A DNA stretch of 18,839 bases from an uncultured Collinsella sp. Its GTDB lineage: Bacteria; Actinomycetota; Coriobacteriia; Coriobacteriales; Coriobacteriaceae. This document shows positions 7,059 through 14,184 of this stretch, in pieces. The first letter of the stretch is position 1. Every line of letters starts with the position of its first letter. The translations under genes and the position numbers were made by a program. Where the stretch lies: positions 1-18,839 of the forward strand of contig UROZ01000029.1 of assembly GCA_900549655.1 (NCBI GenBank), read 5' to 3'. The notes below the pieces were generated by a model, which saw only the letters and a program-made list of their open reading frames with translations, was not told the DNA's origin and did not search any database.

Positions 7059-7075
7059 GGGACACATGGCCCACC
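7059..7075 (+). repeat. 17-bp upstream motif, copy 2
   Basis: GGGACACATGGCCCACC matches the copy at 6094-6110 at 16 of 17 positions. Here it lies 72 bp before the second lipoprotein start, against about 196 bp for the first. Confidence 0.45.
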
Positions 7076-7147
7076 CTAGCGAGCCGTCCACGCGTACAGT
7101 AAAGGCAGGTAATCCGTGGGCGGTTACAGATCGAGGAGGACACGACC

Positions 7148-7747
7148 ATGAAAAAGAAGGCCTTTGCGATTCTCACCCTCTGCATAAGCCTCTTTGCCGC
7201 AGTTGCCCTGGTGGGCTGCGGTGGCAGCGGCGGCGCTACCGGCAGCGGCGGAGGCGGTGGCGGTGGAGCGGAAAAGCCAGCCGTGGATATGAGGACTGAC
7301 TTCATTTGGTTTAAAGTCGAGGTGCCCGAGGGCGTCGAGATTACCGACGTTGCCGGCGACACCGCCGACAGGGCCCAGTTTAAGTTCACCGAGAGCGAGC
7401 ACGCCAGTGATCGCTTCATCCCCGTCTTCGACTCTGACAAGAACGCCGACGAGCTGTTCGACTACGAGGCAAAGTGGAATGCCAGCTTTGAGTGGACCGA
7501 GAATGACCCCGTCAAGTACAACGGCAAGACCTGGCGCAACGCTTCCTACACACACTCGGGCGGCGTGACGACCGAGTACTTCACCGACGTTGACGGTGGC
7601 AGCGTGTATGTGCGCATCGACAACGTCGAGGAGCACAAGGACGCCGTCGAGACCATGATGAAGTCTCTGGAATTTGCCGACGACATCGCCGAGGCCAAGA
7701 CCGAGGCCATGGACGTCAAGCTCGACGATATCGAGATCAAGCGCTAA
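7148..7747 (+). CDS. Lipoprotein of unknown function, tandem copy 2
   Basis: A 199-aa lipoprotein, clearly paralogous to the upstream gene. MKKKAFAILTLCISLFAAVA leads to the lipobox LVGC (Cys24), then a glycine-rich linker with a run of eight or more Gly near residues 30-40. The domain shares FIWFKVEVPEGV, DRFIPV, YNGKTW, FTDV, SVYVRI and the closing DIEIK with copy 1, with the same overall length. GAGGAGG lies 8 bp before the ATG, the same spacing as in copy 1. It has its own upstream 17-bp motif and downstream terminator, so it is likely transcribed separately. No function can be assigned. Confidence 0.86.
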   Translation: MKKKAFAILTLCISLFAAVALVGCGGSGGATGSGGGGGGGAEKPAVDMRTDFIWFKVEVPEGVEITDVAGDTADRAQFKFTESEHASDRFIPVFDSDKNADELFDYEAKWNASFEWTENDPVKYNGKTWRNASYTHSGGVTTEYFTDVDGGSVYVRIDNVEEHKDAVETMMKSLEFADDIAEAKTEAMDVKLDDIEIKR

Positions 7748-7819
7748 GTAACTGGCGAGCGCAGCGGGAAACACGGGCGCAGTGCTAACAAGCGGCGGTA
7801 CCCCAGCGCTTCGTACCCA

Positions 7820-7852
7820 GGGAGGGCCGGTAAACCGACCCTCCCTTTCTTA
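7820..7852 (+). terminator. Terminator after lipoprotein copy 2
   Basis: GGGAGGGCCGGT (7820-7831) pairs with ACCGACCCTCCC (7834-7845) with one mismatch, followed by TTTCTTA. Its outer stem resembles the terminator of copy 1, as expected if the whole cassette was duplicated. Confidence 0.85.
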
Positions 7853-8003
7853 TGCCGGTAGCCAACGAACGCGAGGATGCCGGACGCCGGAACCGCTCCA
7901 AATGTAGCAACAGTACGAAAACGACAAGCACCCCAACACGTCCGCCCGCCGATTTATTGCGCCGCGCAGACAATTAAACCAGCATCTTTAAACATCTGAG
8001 CAG

Positions 8004-8009
8004 TATAGT
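8004..8009 (+). promoter_or_regulatory. Possible -10 box of the PI-PLC-like gene
   Basis: TATAGT matches the -10 consensus at five of six positions and lies 43 bp before the start codon. No good -35 box is seen. It is half of a short inverted repeat (ATAGT, 7-nt spacer, ACTAT). Confidence 0.35.
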
Positions 8010-8052
8010 GACCAAAACTATCGCATAACCGCACTCTACGAATGGAGAAGTT

Positions 8053-10548
8053 ATGACCGAACACCACGCCATCAGCCGCCGAGCATTTACGTTGGGCCTT
8101 GGACTCGCGGCGTTGTCGCCACTTGCAAGCCTGCCCGAAACCGCGGCATTGGGCATTGGCCCACGAGCGGCATTTGCAGACGACGCTGCCACAGCGTCGG
8201 TCAGCCTCGACAATTTCGTCATTCGCCTTCGCCCCGCGGGCTATTTTCGCACCGCAAGCGTTAACGAAGACGGCAACGTCATCGGCAACGTCTGCCATCT
8301 GTTTAATGACGGCACATCCAGCAAGCTCATCCTTGAGAACGTAACGACCAAGAATGACGATACAAACTGGTATGCTATCCGCACCTTGCTCAATTTCGAA
8401 GAGCATAAAAAGACGGGCTACAGCATTTGGTCGGTCGATGGCGACTCGGACAAAGACGGAAAGGTCATCCACGTATGGAGTGGCGAGCATGACGGCAAGC
8501 CCAGCCGCTCTTTTGCGTTCGAGCGTCAATCAAACGGAACCTATATCATCCGAGACCGCACGGTCGAGAAAGAAACCGAGAAAAAAGACATTAAGTACCT
8601 GGCAATAGAATCGAACGGCGAAGACCAGGACAACAATAAGATCTGTCATAAGAGTAAGAGTAAGAGCATTCCGTGGGAGCTCGAACTTATCGGTTACGAC
8701 ATGAAAAAGAACGATGCCACGGTTAGCAGCCTCGACTGGATCACGTACAGCAGCTACGTCGATGGGCCATGTTGGATGAAATACGTCGACGACAACAAGT
8801 TCCTCGACGAGCTGAGCATCCCGGGTACGCACGATTCGGGCACCTGTAGCGTGGACAACGACACTGAGCCCCAATCCTCGCAAGTAAAATGCCAGCAGGA
8901 TTACATTCCCACGCAGTTGCTCGAAGGCATTCGCTATTTTGATATCCGGCTCGGAAAGGGCGATGACCCCGGCATCGACCACGGGATTTTCTACCTACTC
9001 AAAAAAGACGGGAACTATCTGCATCTCTCCGATGTCATCGGGTACTTTAAAACGTTTTTGAGCGAAAACCCGAGAGAAGCGCTCATCATGCTTGTATCAC
9101 GCGGCAACGATGAGGCTACCGACGAAAGTGTTACGACGGCTTTTGCCAAGGTTTTGGGCGATAACCCCGATCTGTTCTATACGGCGAGTCGCGTTCCCAC
9201 ACTGGGCGAGGTGCGCGGAAAGATCGTCCTGCTGCGTCGATTTAGGCTCGCCGGCAACAGTGTAAGCGGCCACACGTGGGGCCTCGACCTTACCCAATGG
9301 GACGAGAAGGCCAAGGCTCACTCCGACAGCACTACCATGTGTCTCATCCAAGACGCGCGGGGCTTTGAGGAGACCGACGACGCCGGCACCAAAGAAGCCT
9401 ATTGCACCAAGGTATACGCCCAGGACAAGTACAAACTCTCGGGAACCGACAAGCTCATCTGGGTCGATAATGCGCTGAAGGAAACGACCGGGCGCACGCG
9501 CAACATGGTGGACGTCATGGACGATGACGAGGCCAAGGTGCAAGTCCAGGAGCGTTGCTGGTCTATCAACTACACCAGCTGCACGGGCTTGTCGCACGGA
9601 GGCAATCCTTTTACCTCGGCACGAGTAGTCAACGAGCATCTGTATAAGAGCCCGTACATCAATCCCAGCGGCATCGAGGATACAAAGTCAGATTACCTCA
9701 AGCACATTGGCATCATCGCGTCCGATTTTGTTGACGCGGCACTAGCCCGGAGCATCTACCAGCGCAATTACGATACGGAGCACAAGCAGACGGCTTCGTA
9801 CTATCTCCCGTACTATCTCCCGACCCGCATGCGCATGACGTACGGCGACTCGCTGAGCGATGCCTCATTCCAGGACGGCAAGACCGTTGGCGAGGGTCAT
9901 TTCCGCCTCGTCGACAGCAGCAACGTACTCAACGTGGCAGCTTCGGGCCATGCGTTTGCCATCGAATATGTGGATGTCGACGCCTTGGGCAACGAGACCG
10001 TTACGGAGCTGCGGGGCTCCGTGCCCATCGATATCGATCCACGCGCGCTGACGCCCCATTTTGAGGGACTCGAAGGCCTTAAGGCCGGCGAAGACGTGCG
10101 CGCCAAGATTGCGGCATCACTCGAGGGCAAGCTCGAAACCGATGCCTGCACGGCCCAGCTCGAGTTTGTGCACGACGCGAACGGCGCTCCGGGAACGGCG
10201 ATGGCCGAGGGCGAGGCATTTACCGCGGGAACGTACTGGGTGCGCGTGAACGGTCTCTTGGGCGACGCGGCGCAGAGCTACACGCTCGCCAGCGATGGAG
10301 CCGCAAGCTTTACCGTAGCGGCCTCGGGCAGTGCAGGCGGCACCGGTAGCGGCACGGGTTCCAACGCAGACGGCGCCGACAAGAACGGCGGCGGCAACAA
10401 GAGCAAGGGCTCGACCGGAAAACTCGCCGACACGGGCGACGGCTCTGGCGTTGCCGCCGGGCTCGCTGCCGCCGCCGTGGCGACAACGGTCGCCGGCGCG
10501 GCGATGCTTGCCAATGACCGCGAAAACGTTGGGGACGACAGCGAATAG
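8053..10548 (+). CDS. Tat-exported, sortase-anchored PI-PLC X-domain protein
   Basis: An 831-aa surface protein. A twin-arginine signal (SRRAFTLGLGLAAL) probably ends at AFA|DD. Residues 45-235 resemble a ricin-type beta-trefoil lectin. Residues about 245-600 form a phosphatidylinositol-specific phospholipase C X domain: SIPGTHDSGT gives His260, YFDIR gives Arg299 and DHGIFYL gives His310, matching the order and spacing of the catalytic His-Arg-His set of Bacillus PI-PLC. A beta-rich C-terminal region (610-755) is followed by a Gly/Ser/Asn linker, LADTG (791-795), a hydrophobic helix (about 798-822) and a polar tail. LAxTG is the motif recognised by actinobacterial class E sortases. GGAG lies 5 bp before the ATG. 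Likely activity is cleavage of PI or glycosyl-PI-type lipids outside the cell; the true substrate is unknown. Confidence 0.88.
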   Translation: MTEHHAISRRAFTLGLGLAALSPLASLPETAALGIGPRAAFADDAATASVSLDNFVIRLRPAGYFRTASVNEDGNVIGNVCHLFNDGTSSKLILENVTTKNDDTNWYAIRTLLNFEEHKKTGYSIWSVDGDSDKDGKVIHVWSGEHDGKPSRSFAFERQSNGTYIIRDRTVEKETEKKDIKYLAIESNGEDQDNNKICHKSKSKSIPWELELIGYDMKKNDATVSSLDWITYSSYVDGPCWMKYVDDNKFLDELSIPGTHDSGTCSVDNDTEPQSSQVKCQQDYIPTQLLEGIRYFDIRLGKGDDPGIDHGIFYLLKKDGNYLHLSDVIGYFKTFLSENPREALIMLVSRGNDEATDESVTTAFAKVLGDNPDLFYTASRVPTLGEVRGKIVLLRRFRLAGNSVSGHTWGLDLTQWDEKAKAHSDSTTMCLIQDARGFEETDDAGTKEAYCTKVYAQDKYKLSGTDKLIWVDNALKETTGRTRNMVDVMDDDEAKVQVQERCWSINYTSCTGLSHGGNPFTSARVVNEHLYKSPYINPSGIEDTKSDYLKHIGIIASDFVDAALARSIYQRNYDTEHKQTASYYLPYYLPTRMRMTYGDSLSDASFQDGKTVGEGHFRLVDSSNVLNVAASGHAFAIEYVDVDALGNETVTELRGSVPIDIDPRALTPHFEGLEGLKAGEDVRAKIAASLEGKLETDACTAQLEFVHDANGAPGTAMAEGEAFTAGTYWVRVNGLLGDAAQSYTLASDGAASFTVAASGSAGGTGSGTGSNADGADKNGGGNKSKGSTGKLADTGDGSGVAAGLAAAAVATTVAGAAMLANDRENVGDDSE

Positions 10549-10580
10549 GCAAGCCGGTTTTCAGACGCATCGGCTCAATC

Positions 10581-10615
10581 AGGGGCGCGGAATACCGTTC
10601 TGTGCCCCTATTTTT
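10581..10615 (+). terminator. Terminator after the PI-PLC-like gene
   Basis: AGGGGC (10581-10586) pairs with GCCCCT (10604-10609), and the stem extends inwards through GCGGAA/TTCTGT using wobble pairs; ATTTTT follows. Confidence 0.75.
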
Positions 10616-10717
10616 GACATGAAGGGGCAGCGCATAAAGGACGCCTCGCAGGTTGAACGACCAGCCACCATGCCGCCAGATGCGCGGGCGTAAGTCTGGC
10701 CCGAACGCCGACGTCGG

Positions 10718-10987
10718 CTACATCACCATGTTCAGCGCGTTCACAAATTCCTGGGCCTGGGAGCGGTTGCTCAGGCTAAAGACACAGGCAGTCAACAACC
10801 TGTTGCGCAGAAAAACATTGCGGCCCTTGATCCTGTTAACGCCCGTGATGTCCTTAAGGTAGACAATCTCGATATGCTTGCCGCCGAAAGTGCCCTTCTT
10901 GAGCACCTCGATGCGGTTGGGGTAAATCCTGACGTCTTTAAACCCGCCCGAACCTTTGTCCTGGAACAGCAAAGTGTTGTTATCCAT
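10718..10987 (-). CDS. Small PH-like domain protein
   Basis: An 89-aa hypothetical protein. The pattern LLFQDKGSGGFKDVRIYPNR, then KGTFGGKHIEIVYLKDITGV and a final helix SQAQEFVNALNMV looks like a minimal bacterial pleckstrin-homology-like domain: beta strands with a C-terminal helix. No signal peptide or membrane segment is present, so it should be cytosolic. GGGAG lies 8 bp before the ATG at 10987; a longer in-frame reading to 11032 lacks a binding site. The end of the gene overlaps a perfect 12-bp palindrome, GCCGACGTCGGC (10707-10718). It is a lone gene facing the PI-PLC-like gene and divergent from the nuclease pseudogene. The fold is an inference from pattern only. Confidence 0.65.
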   Translation of the reverse strand: MDNNTLLFQDKGSGGFKDVRIYPNRIEVLKKGTFGGKHIEIVYLKDITGVNRIKGRNVFLRNRLLTACVFSLSNRSQAQEFVNALNMVM

Positions 10988-11155
10988 GCGTGTCACTCCC
11001 GCGGGGTTCGCTAAAACTGCCTCTATGGCCACATTTTAGTCACCGCAAGGCTCCCATGCGAAGGTGCCAGACAGCACAGCAATTCGTGTCCGCGCGAGGC
11101 TTTAAGCTAAATGCGATAAAGATACATTCCACAAGAGGAAAGTGGGGCGACAGTG

Positions 11156-12204
11156 ATGGGCGAACTGGTAAACCGTGGAGAATCGGCAATCGTGCCAGAA
11201 GTTTTTTACAAGCAGGTTTCCTCGATTCTCAACGCCGCTCGCGACAAGGCCTATACCGCCGTTAACTTTGCGATGGTTGAGGCGTATTGGGAGATCGGCA
11301 AGAGCATTGTTGATGAACAGGGCGGAGAGGAGCGCGCAGCATATGGAGAGGCATTGATTGCAGGCCTCTCCAGAAGGCTTACCGCGGATTTCGGAAGAGG
11401 CTTTGGCATCGCAAACCTTCGCAATATGCGTCAGTTCTTTCTTGCGTTTCCAATTCGCGACGCACTGCGTAGCGAATTGAGCTGGACTCATTACCGCAGG
11501 TTGATGCGCATTCCCGACCCTGATGCTCGCGCCTGGTACATGAACGAATGCGCCGATTCTCGTTGCAGCACGCGTCAGCTCGAGCGCCAGATCAACACCA
11601 TGTTCTGCGAGCGCCTGCTTGCCAGCAAGGACAAGGAGGCCGTCACCCAGGAAATCCAAAGAGCGCCCCGGCTCGTCGCCCCGAGGATATCATCCGCGAC
11701 CCATATGTACTGGAGTTTTTAGGTTTCTCGGACGATACTGCGTTTCGCGAGAGCGATCTAGAGCAGGCGCTCATCACGCATCTTCAGAAGTTCCTGCTGG
11801 AGCTTGGCCGTGGTTTCGCTTTCGAGGCGCGCCAAAAGCGCATCACCTTTGATGGGCGCCATTTCTATATTGACCTTGTGTTTTACAACTATCTGATGCG
11901 CTGCTTCGTGCTCATCGACCTTAAGACCGATGACCTTACGCATCAGGACCTGGGCCAGATGCAAATGTATGTGAACTACTACACGCGCGAGCTCATGAAC
12001 GAAGGCGACAATCCGCCTATAGGCATTGTGCTCTGCGCGGACAAAAGCGACTCGATTGTCGAGTACACGCTGCCCGAAGACAACGACCAAGTGTTTGCCG
12101 CCAAATACTTGCCGTATCTTCCAAGCAAGGAAGAGCTGGCGCGCGAGCTGAGTGCCGAGTACCGCGCCATCAACGAAGCGACTAATGGCGAAGCGCAAGG
12201 GTAG
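11156..12204 (+). pseudogene. DUF1016/YhcG-family PDDEXK nuclease, frameshifted
   Basis: Two adjacent reading frames together encode a normal-looking YhcG/DUF1016 protein. The first (11156 to about 11662, running out of frame to a stop at 11720-11722) holds the N-terminal helical domain (AYWEIGKSIVDEQGG, GFGIANLRNMRQFF, LSWTHYRRLMRI). The second (from about 11662 to 12204) holds APARRPEDIIRDPYVLEFLG and the PDDEXK nuclease domain, with FYIDLVFYN and LIDLKTDD carrying the acidic and Lys residues. The frames join at GAAATCCAAAGAGCGCC (11651-11667); the loss of one base there explains the shift. The start is the ATG at 11156, with GGGG about 8 bp upstream; GTG at 11153 is an alternative. It could be a real pseudogene or a sequencing error; no slippery heptamer supports programmed frameshifting. 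Confidence 0.82.
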
Positions 12205-12380
12205 CAGCACGTTGCGACCGAAACCATCGCAGCCGTCGCAGGCGCACTCGCGGTTACGACGGCTGCTACGAAACAATACCGGTCACGGACGCCGGCAACG
12301 ACATTCTAGCCGTGGCTGGCGAGCGTGACCTGACAGGCAAAGACGCGGCCTTCGTCTGATGTGGGTCCATTGGCTGCCAC

Positions 12381-12410
12381 AGAAAAGGACCGGTTGCAGC
12401 CGGCCCTTTA
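12381..12410 (-). terminator. Terminator-like hairpin, possibly bidirectional
   Basis: AAAGGACCGG (12384-12393) pairs with CCGGCCCTTT (12400-12409) with one mismatch and a 6-nt loop. On the minus strand TTTTCTGT follows, the better orientation, which would stop read-through from the zinc-ribbon gene; on the plus strand the tail is CCCTTTAGA. Confidence 0.5.
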
Positions 12411-12605
12411 GACGATAGCGCCTGCGTTGCCCGCGCTTCCAAAGTTGACCGACTGAGGAGCGGGTTCCGCCGCACACCCTGATTTTACCCAGTGAGGCAG
12501 CTCTTTTGCAGCCGCTCCACTGTTTATTTACATCTGGCACCCTCAAACAATCAGACGGCAGCCCGCACTCCTGAGAGCCGCCCCATACCCCCGGCCATCA
12601 CGTTA

Positions 12606-12623
12606 CGGTGCCAACCGGCACCG
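12606..12623. repeat. Perfect 7-bp hairpin after the zinc-ribbon gene
   Basis: CGGTGCC (12606-12612) and GGCACCG (12617-12623) flank a 4-nt loop, starting 6 bp past the end of the zinc-ribbon gene. No T-tract follows on either strand, so it is more likely an RNA-stabilising 3' structure than an intrinsic terminator. Confidence 0.5.
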
Positions 12624-12628
12624 CTCCC

Positions 12629-13966
12629 CTACTTCCCAAATAGCGCACCCAGCAGGCCGCGACGTTTGGGCTTCTCCTCTCGGTAGGAACCCTCGACGGC
12701 GGCTGCCACCTGACGCAGCTGCTCGCCGCCTCCACGGCGCACGATCTGGTATAGGAACGGCGATTTAACGTATTTGACCTCGACGGGCGTGGCGTGCACG
12801 GTGCTCTCACCGGACAGATGCAGGCTCGGGCTGAGCGGCGCCACGATATGCGTCTCGCGCTTGTCGCTAAACACCACCGCGGCCGCGCGGCCCGTCTGGC
12901 CGTTTACGGCAATGCGCACCTGCTCGCCATCGCGGCCGTCTGTCGCCGGACGATCGACAAAGTAGACCGGCACCATCACCAGGCCGTCCTTATGTTTGCG
13001 GGCCTTGCGCGCCCACATGCGAATGCTCTTTTTATTGAGCCCCAGTACAGCCTCGGCGTCGTTGCCCGCAACGTCGAGCGCCAACTTATCAATGACCACC
13101 TGGTCCTTGGTAGACGCATCGACTGAGACAACGCGAAAGTCACCTTCCTGCATGGCGGGATCGAACGGACCGACCTTGGCAAAGTCCCACGGCTCCAAAA
13201 TGCCCATGAGGCGAACGTCCAGGTAGTTTGCCCTGGGGTATGCCCAGTCGAGCACCTCGTAGTACACCAAGGCCTCCTTGCTCAGGCCCTTGCCCGGGAA
13301 GCTCGCCATCATGCGCAAGTCCGCCAGCGCCATGGGGAAATAGAAGAGCATCATGTCGTTTTGGATCGCGTCTTCCACGTCGTGCCCGGCAAAGGCATCC
13401 GGATACTGGCGCACCAGCTGCAGCGCGTTGGCACGTGCCTGCTGCGGCGAGATTTCGCAGGGAATACCCTGCTCGGGCACATACTCCGCACCAACGCCCA
13501 TGGTCAGGCGCTTGCTAAACGTCCCCGGCTTGAGCAGGTCCGCAATGCCGATCTTATTGCCGCAGGACGGGCACTCAAACACACGCTGCGTTGACTCGCC
13601 CTCAAAGGACGCTCCGCAGAAGGGGCAAGGAATGCTCACATGCGTGGCCTCTTGGAACTCCTGCGCCGTGCCGCGATCCTCCCACAGCAGATGTTCCAGG
13701 ACCGACTGATTGCGCCAGTGCGCATTGAAGAAATACCAGTCCGGGTCCTGCGGGCGCTCGAGTTGCGACACATGCGTGAGTTTGAGCAGTCCATCCACCA
13801 CCGTCAACGGCGTATGGCGAATACCCAAAGCGCTCTTGGGCTCTCCGGCGTCCGCCTGCCACGGAACCACCGTGCCGCAATAGGCGCACTCAAAGCTGCG
13901 CTTAGCCTGGTGCGAGTACATAGGGCCGCCGCAGTTTTGACATTTAATGGCAAACATCTCGTCCAT
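12629..13966 (-). CDS. Double zinc-ribbon protein of unknown function
   Basis: A 445-aa soluble protein with two CxxC...CxxC zinc ribbons: Cys9/Cys12 with Cys27/Cys30, and Cys114/Cys117 with Cys132/Cys135. The remaining 300 residues are mixed alpha/beta with no recognised catalytic motif; the C-terminus is basic (EEKPKRRG). The layout resembles bacterial zinc-ribbon proteins that work near membranes or large assemblies, but I do not recognise a named family. No signal peptide or membrane helix is present. The ATG at 13966 has AGGAGG 8 bp upstream and gives a start (MDEMFAIKCQNCGG) right before the first ribbon; a longer reading to 14017 runs through the ribosome binding site and the inverted repeat. 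It diverges from the CDF transporter gene. Confidence 0.8.
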   Translation of the reverse strand: MDEMFAIKCQNCGGPMYSHQAKRSFECAYCGTVVPWQADAGEPKSALGIRHTPLTVVDGLLKLTHVSQLERPQDPDWYFFNAHWRNQSVLEHLLWEDRGTAQEFQEATHVSIPCPFCGASFEGESTQRVFECPSCGNKIGIADLLKPGTFSKRLTMGVGAEYVPEQGIPCEISPQQARANALQLVRQYPDAFAGHDVEDAIQNDMMLFYFPMALADLRMMASFPGKGLSKEALVYYEVLDWAYPRANYLDVRLMGILEPWDFAKVGPFDPAMQEGDFRVVSVDASTKDQVVIDKLALDVAGNDAEAVLGLNKKSIRMWARKARKHKDGLVMVPVYFVDRPATDGRDGEQVRIAVNGQTGRAAAVVFSDKRETHIVAPLSPSLHLSGESTVHATPVEVKYVKSPFLYQIVRRGGGEQLRQVAAAVEGSYREEKPKRRGLLGALFGK

Positions 13967-13994
13967 GGAAACGTCCTCCTTTGCACAGGGGCTG

Positions 13995-14013
13995 TCGACA
14001 TTAAGTATGTCGA
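13995..14013. promoter_or_regulatory. 19-bp perfect inverted repeat upstream of the zinc-ribbon gene
   Basis: TCGACAT (13995-14001) and ATGTCGA (14007-14013) are perfect inverted 7-mers around TAAGT, 28 bp upstream of the zinc-ribbon start codon. The geometry fits a dimeric repressor operator; an RNA leader hairpin is also possible. No regulator gene is adjacent. Confidence 0.45.
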
Positions 14014-14123
14014 GCAAGCAGGCACATGCCCATACCCATGTGGCCCAAAATGGACCACCCAGGCAGACAAGAAGGCTCGTTCGTTAGCACCGGCAGACTA
14101 TTGCTGCATTTTCTGAGCATCGG

Positions 14124-14142
14124 CGCACGGCGCCCCCGTGCG
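14124..14142. promoter_or_regulatory. Inverted repeat in the CDF gene promoter region
   Basis: CGCACGG (14124-14130) and CCGTGCG (14136-14142) flank CGCCC, ending 3 bp before TACACT (14146-14151), a possible -10 box for the CDF gene. It occupies the space where a -35 element would lie, so it is a candidate operator for metal-responsive control. Confidence 0.35.
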
Positions 14143-14184
14143 AGCTACACTATCCCCTTAACCATGATTGTGAGGAAGACCGTT

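Larger units (their letters stand above)
12205..12628. other. Gene-poor interval with a possible coding remnant
   Basis: No complete gene is recognised in these 424 bp. The plus-strand frame ending at the TGA 12357-12359 reads protein-like from about 12252: GYDGCYETIPVTDAG continuing into ILAVAGERDLTGKDAAFV. It has no start codon or ribosome binding site of its own, so it may be the degraded tail of a lost gene; I do not recognise the family. Two hairpins, at 12381-12410 and 12606-12623, lie further right. Confidence 0.3.

Noticed and set aside
10707..10718. Palindrome GCCGACGTCGGC as a terminator of the PH-like gene
   Set aside because: It overlaps the stop codon, has no loop and is not followed by a T-tract.
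11640..11725. Programmed -1 frameshift in the YhcG-like gene
   Set aside because: No X XXY YYZ slippery heptamer or downstream stimulatory stem was seen at the junction; a one-base deletion is simpler.
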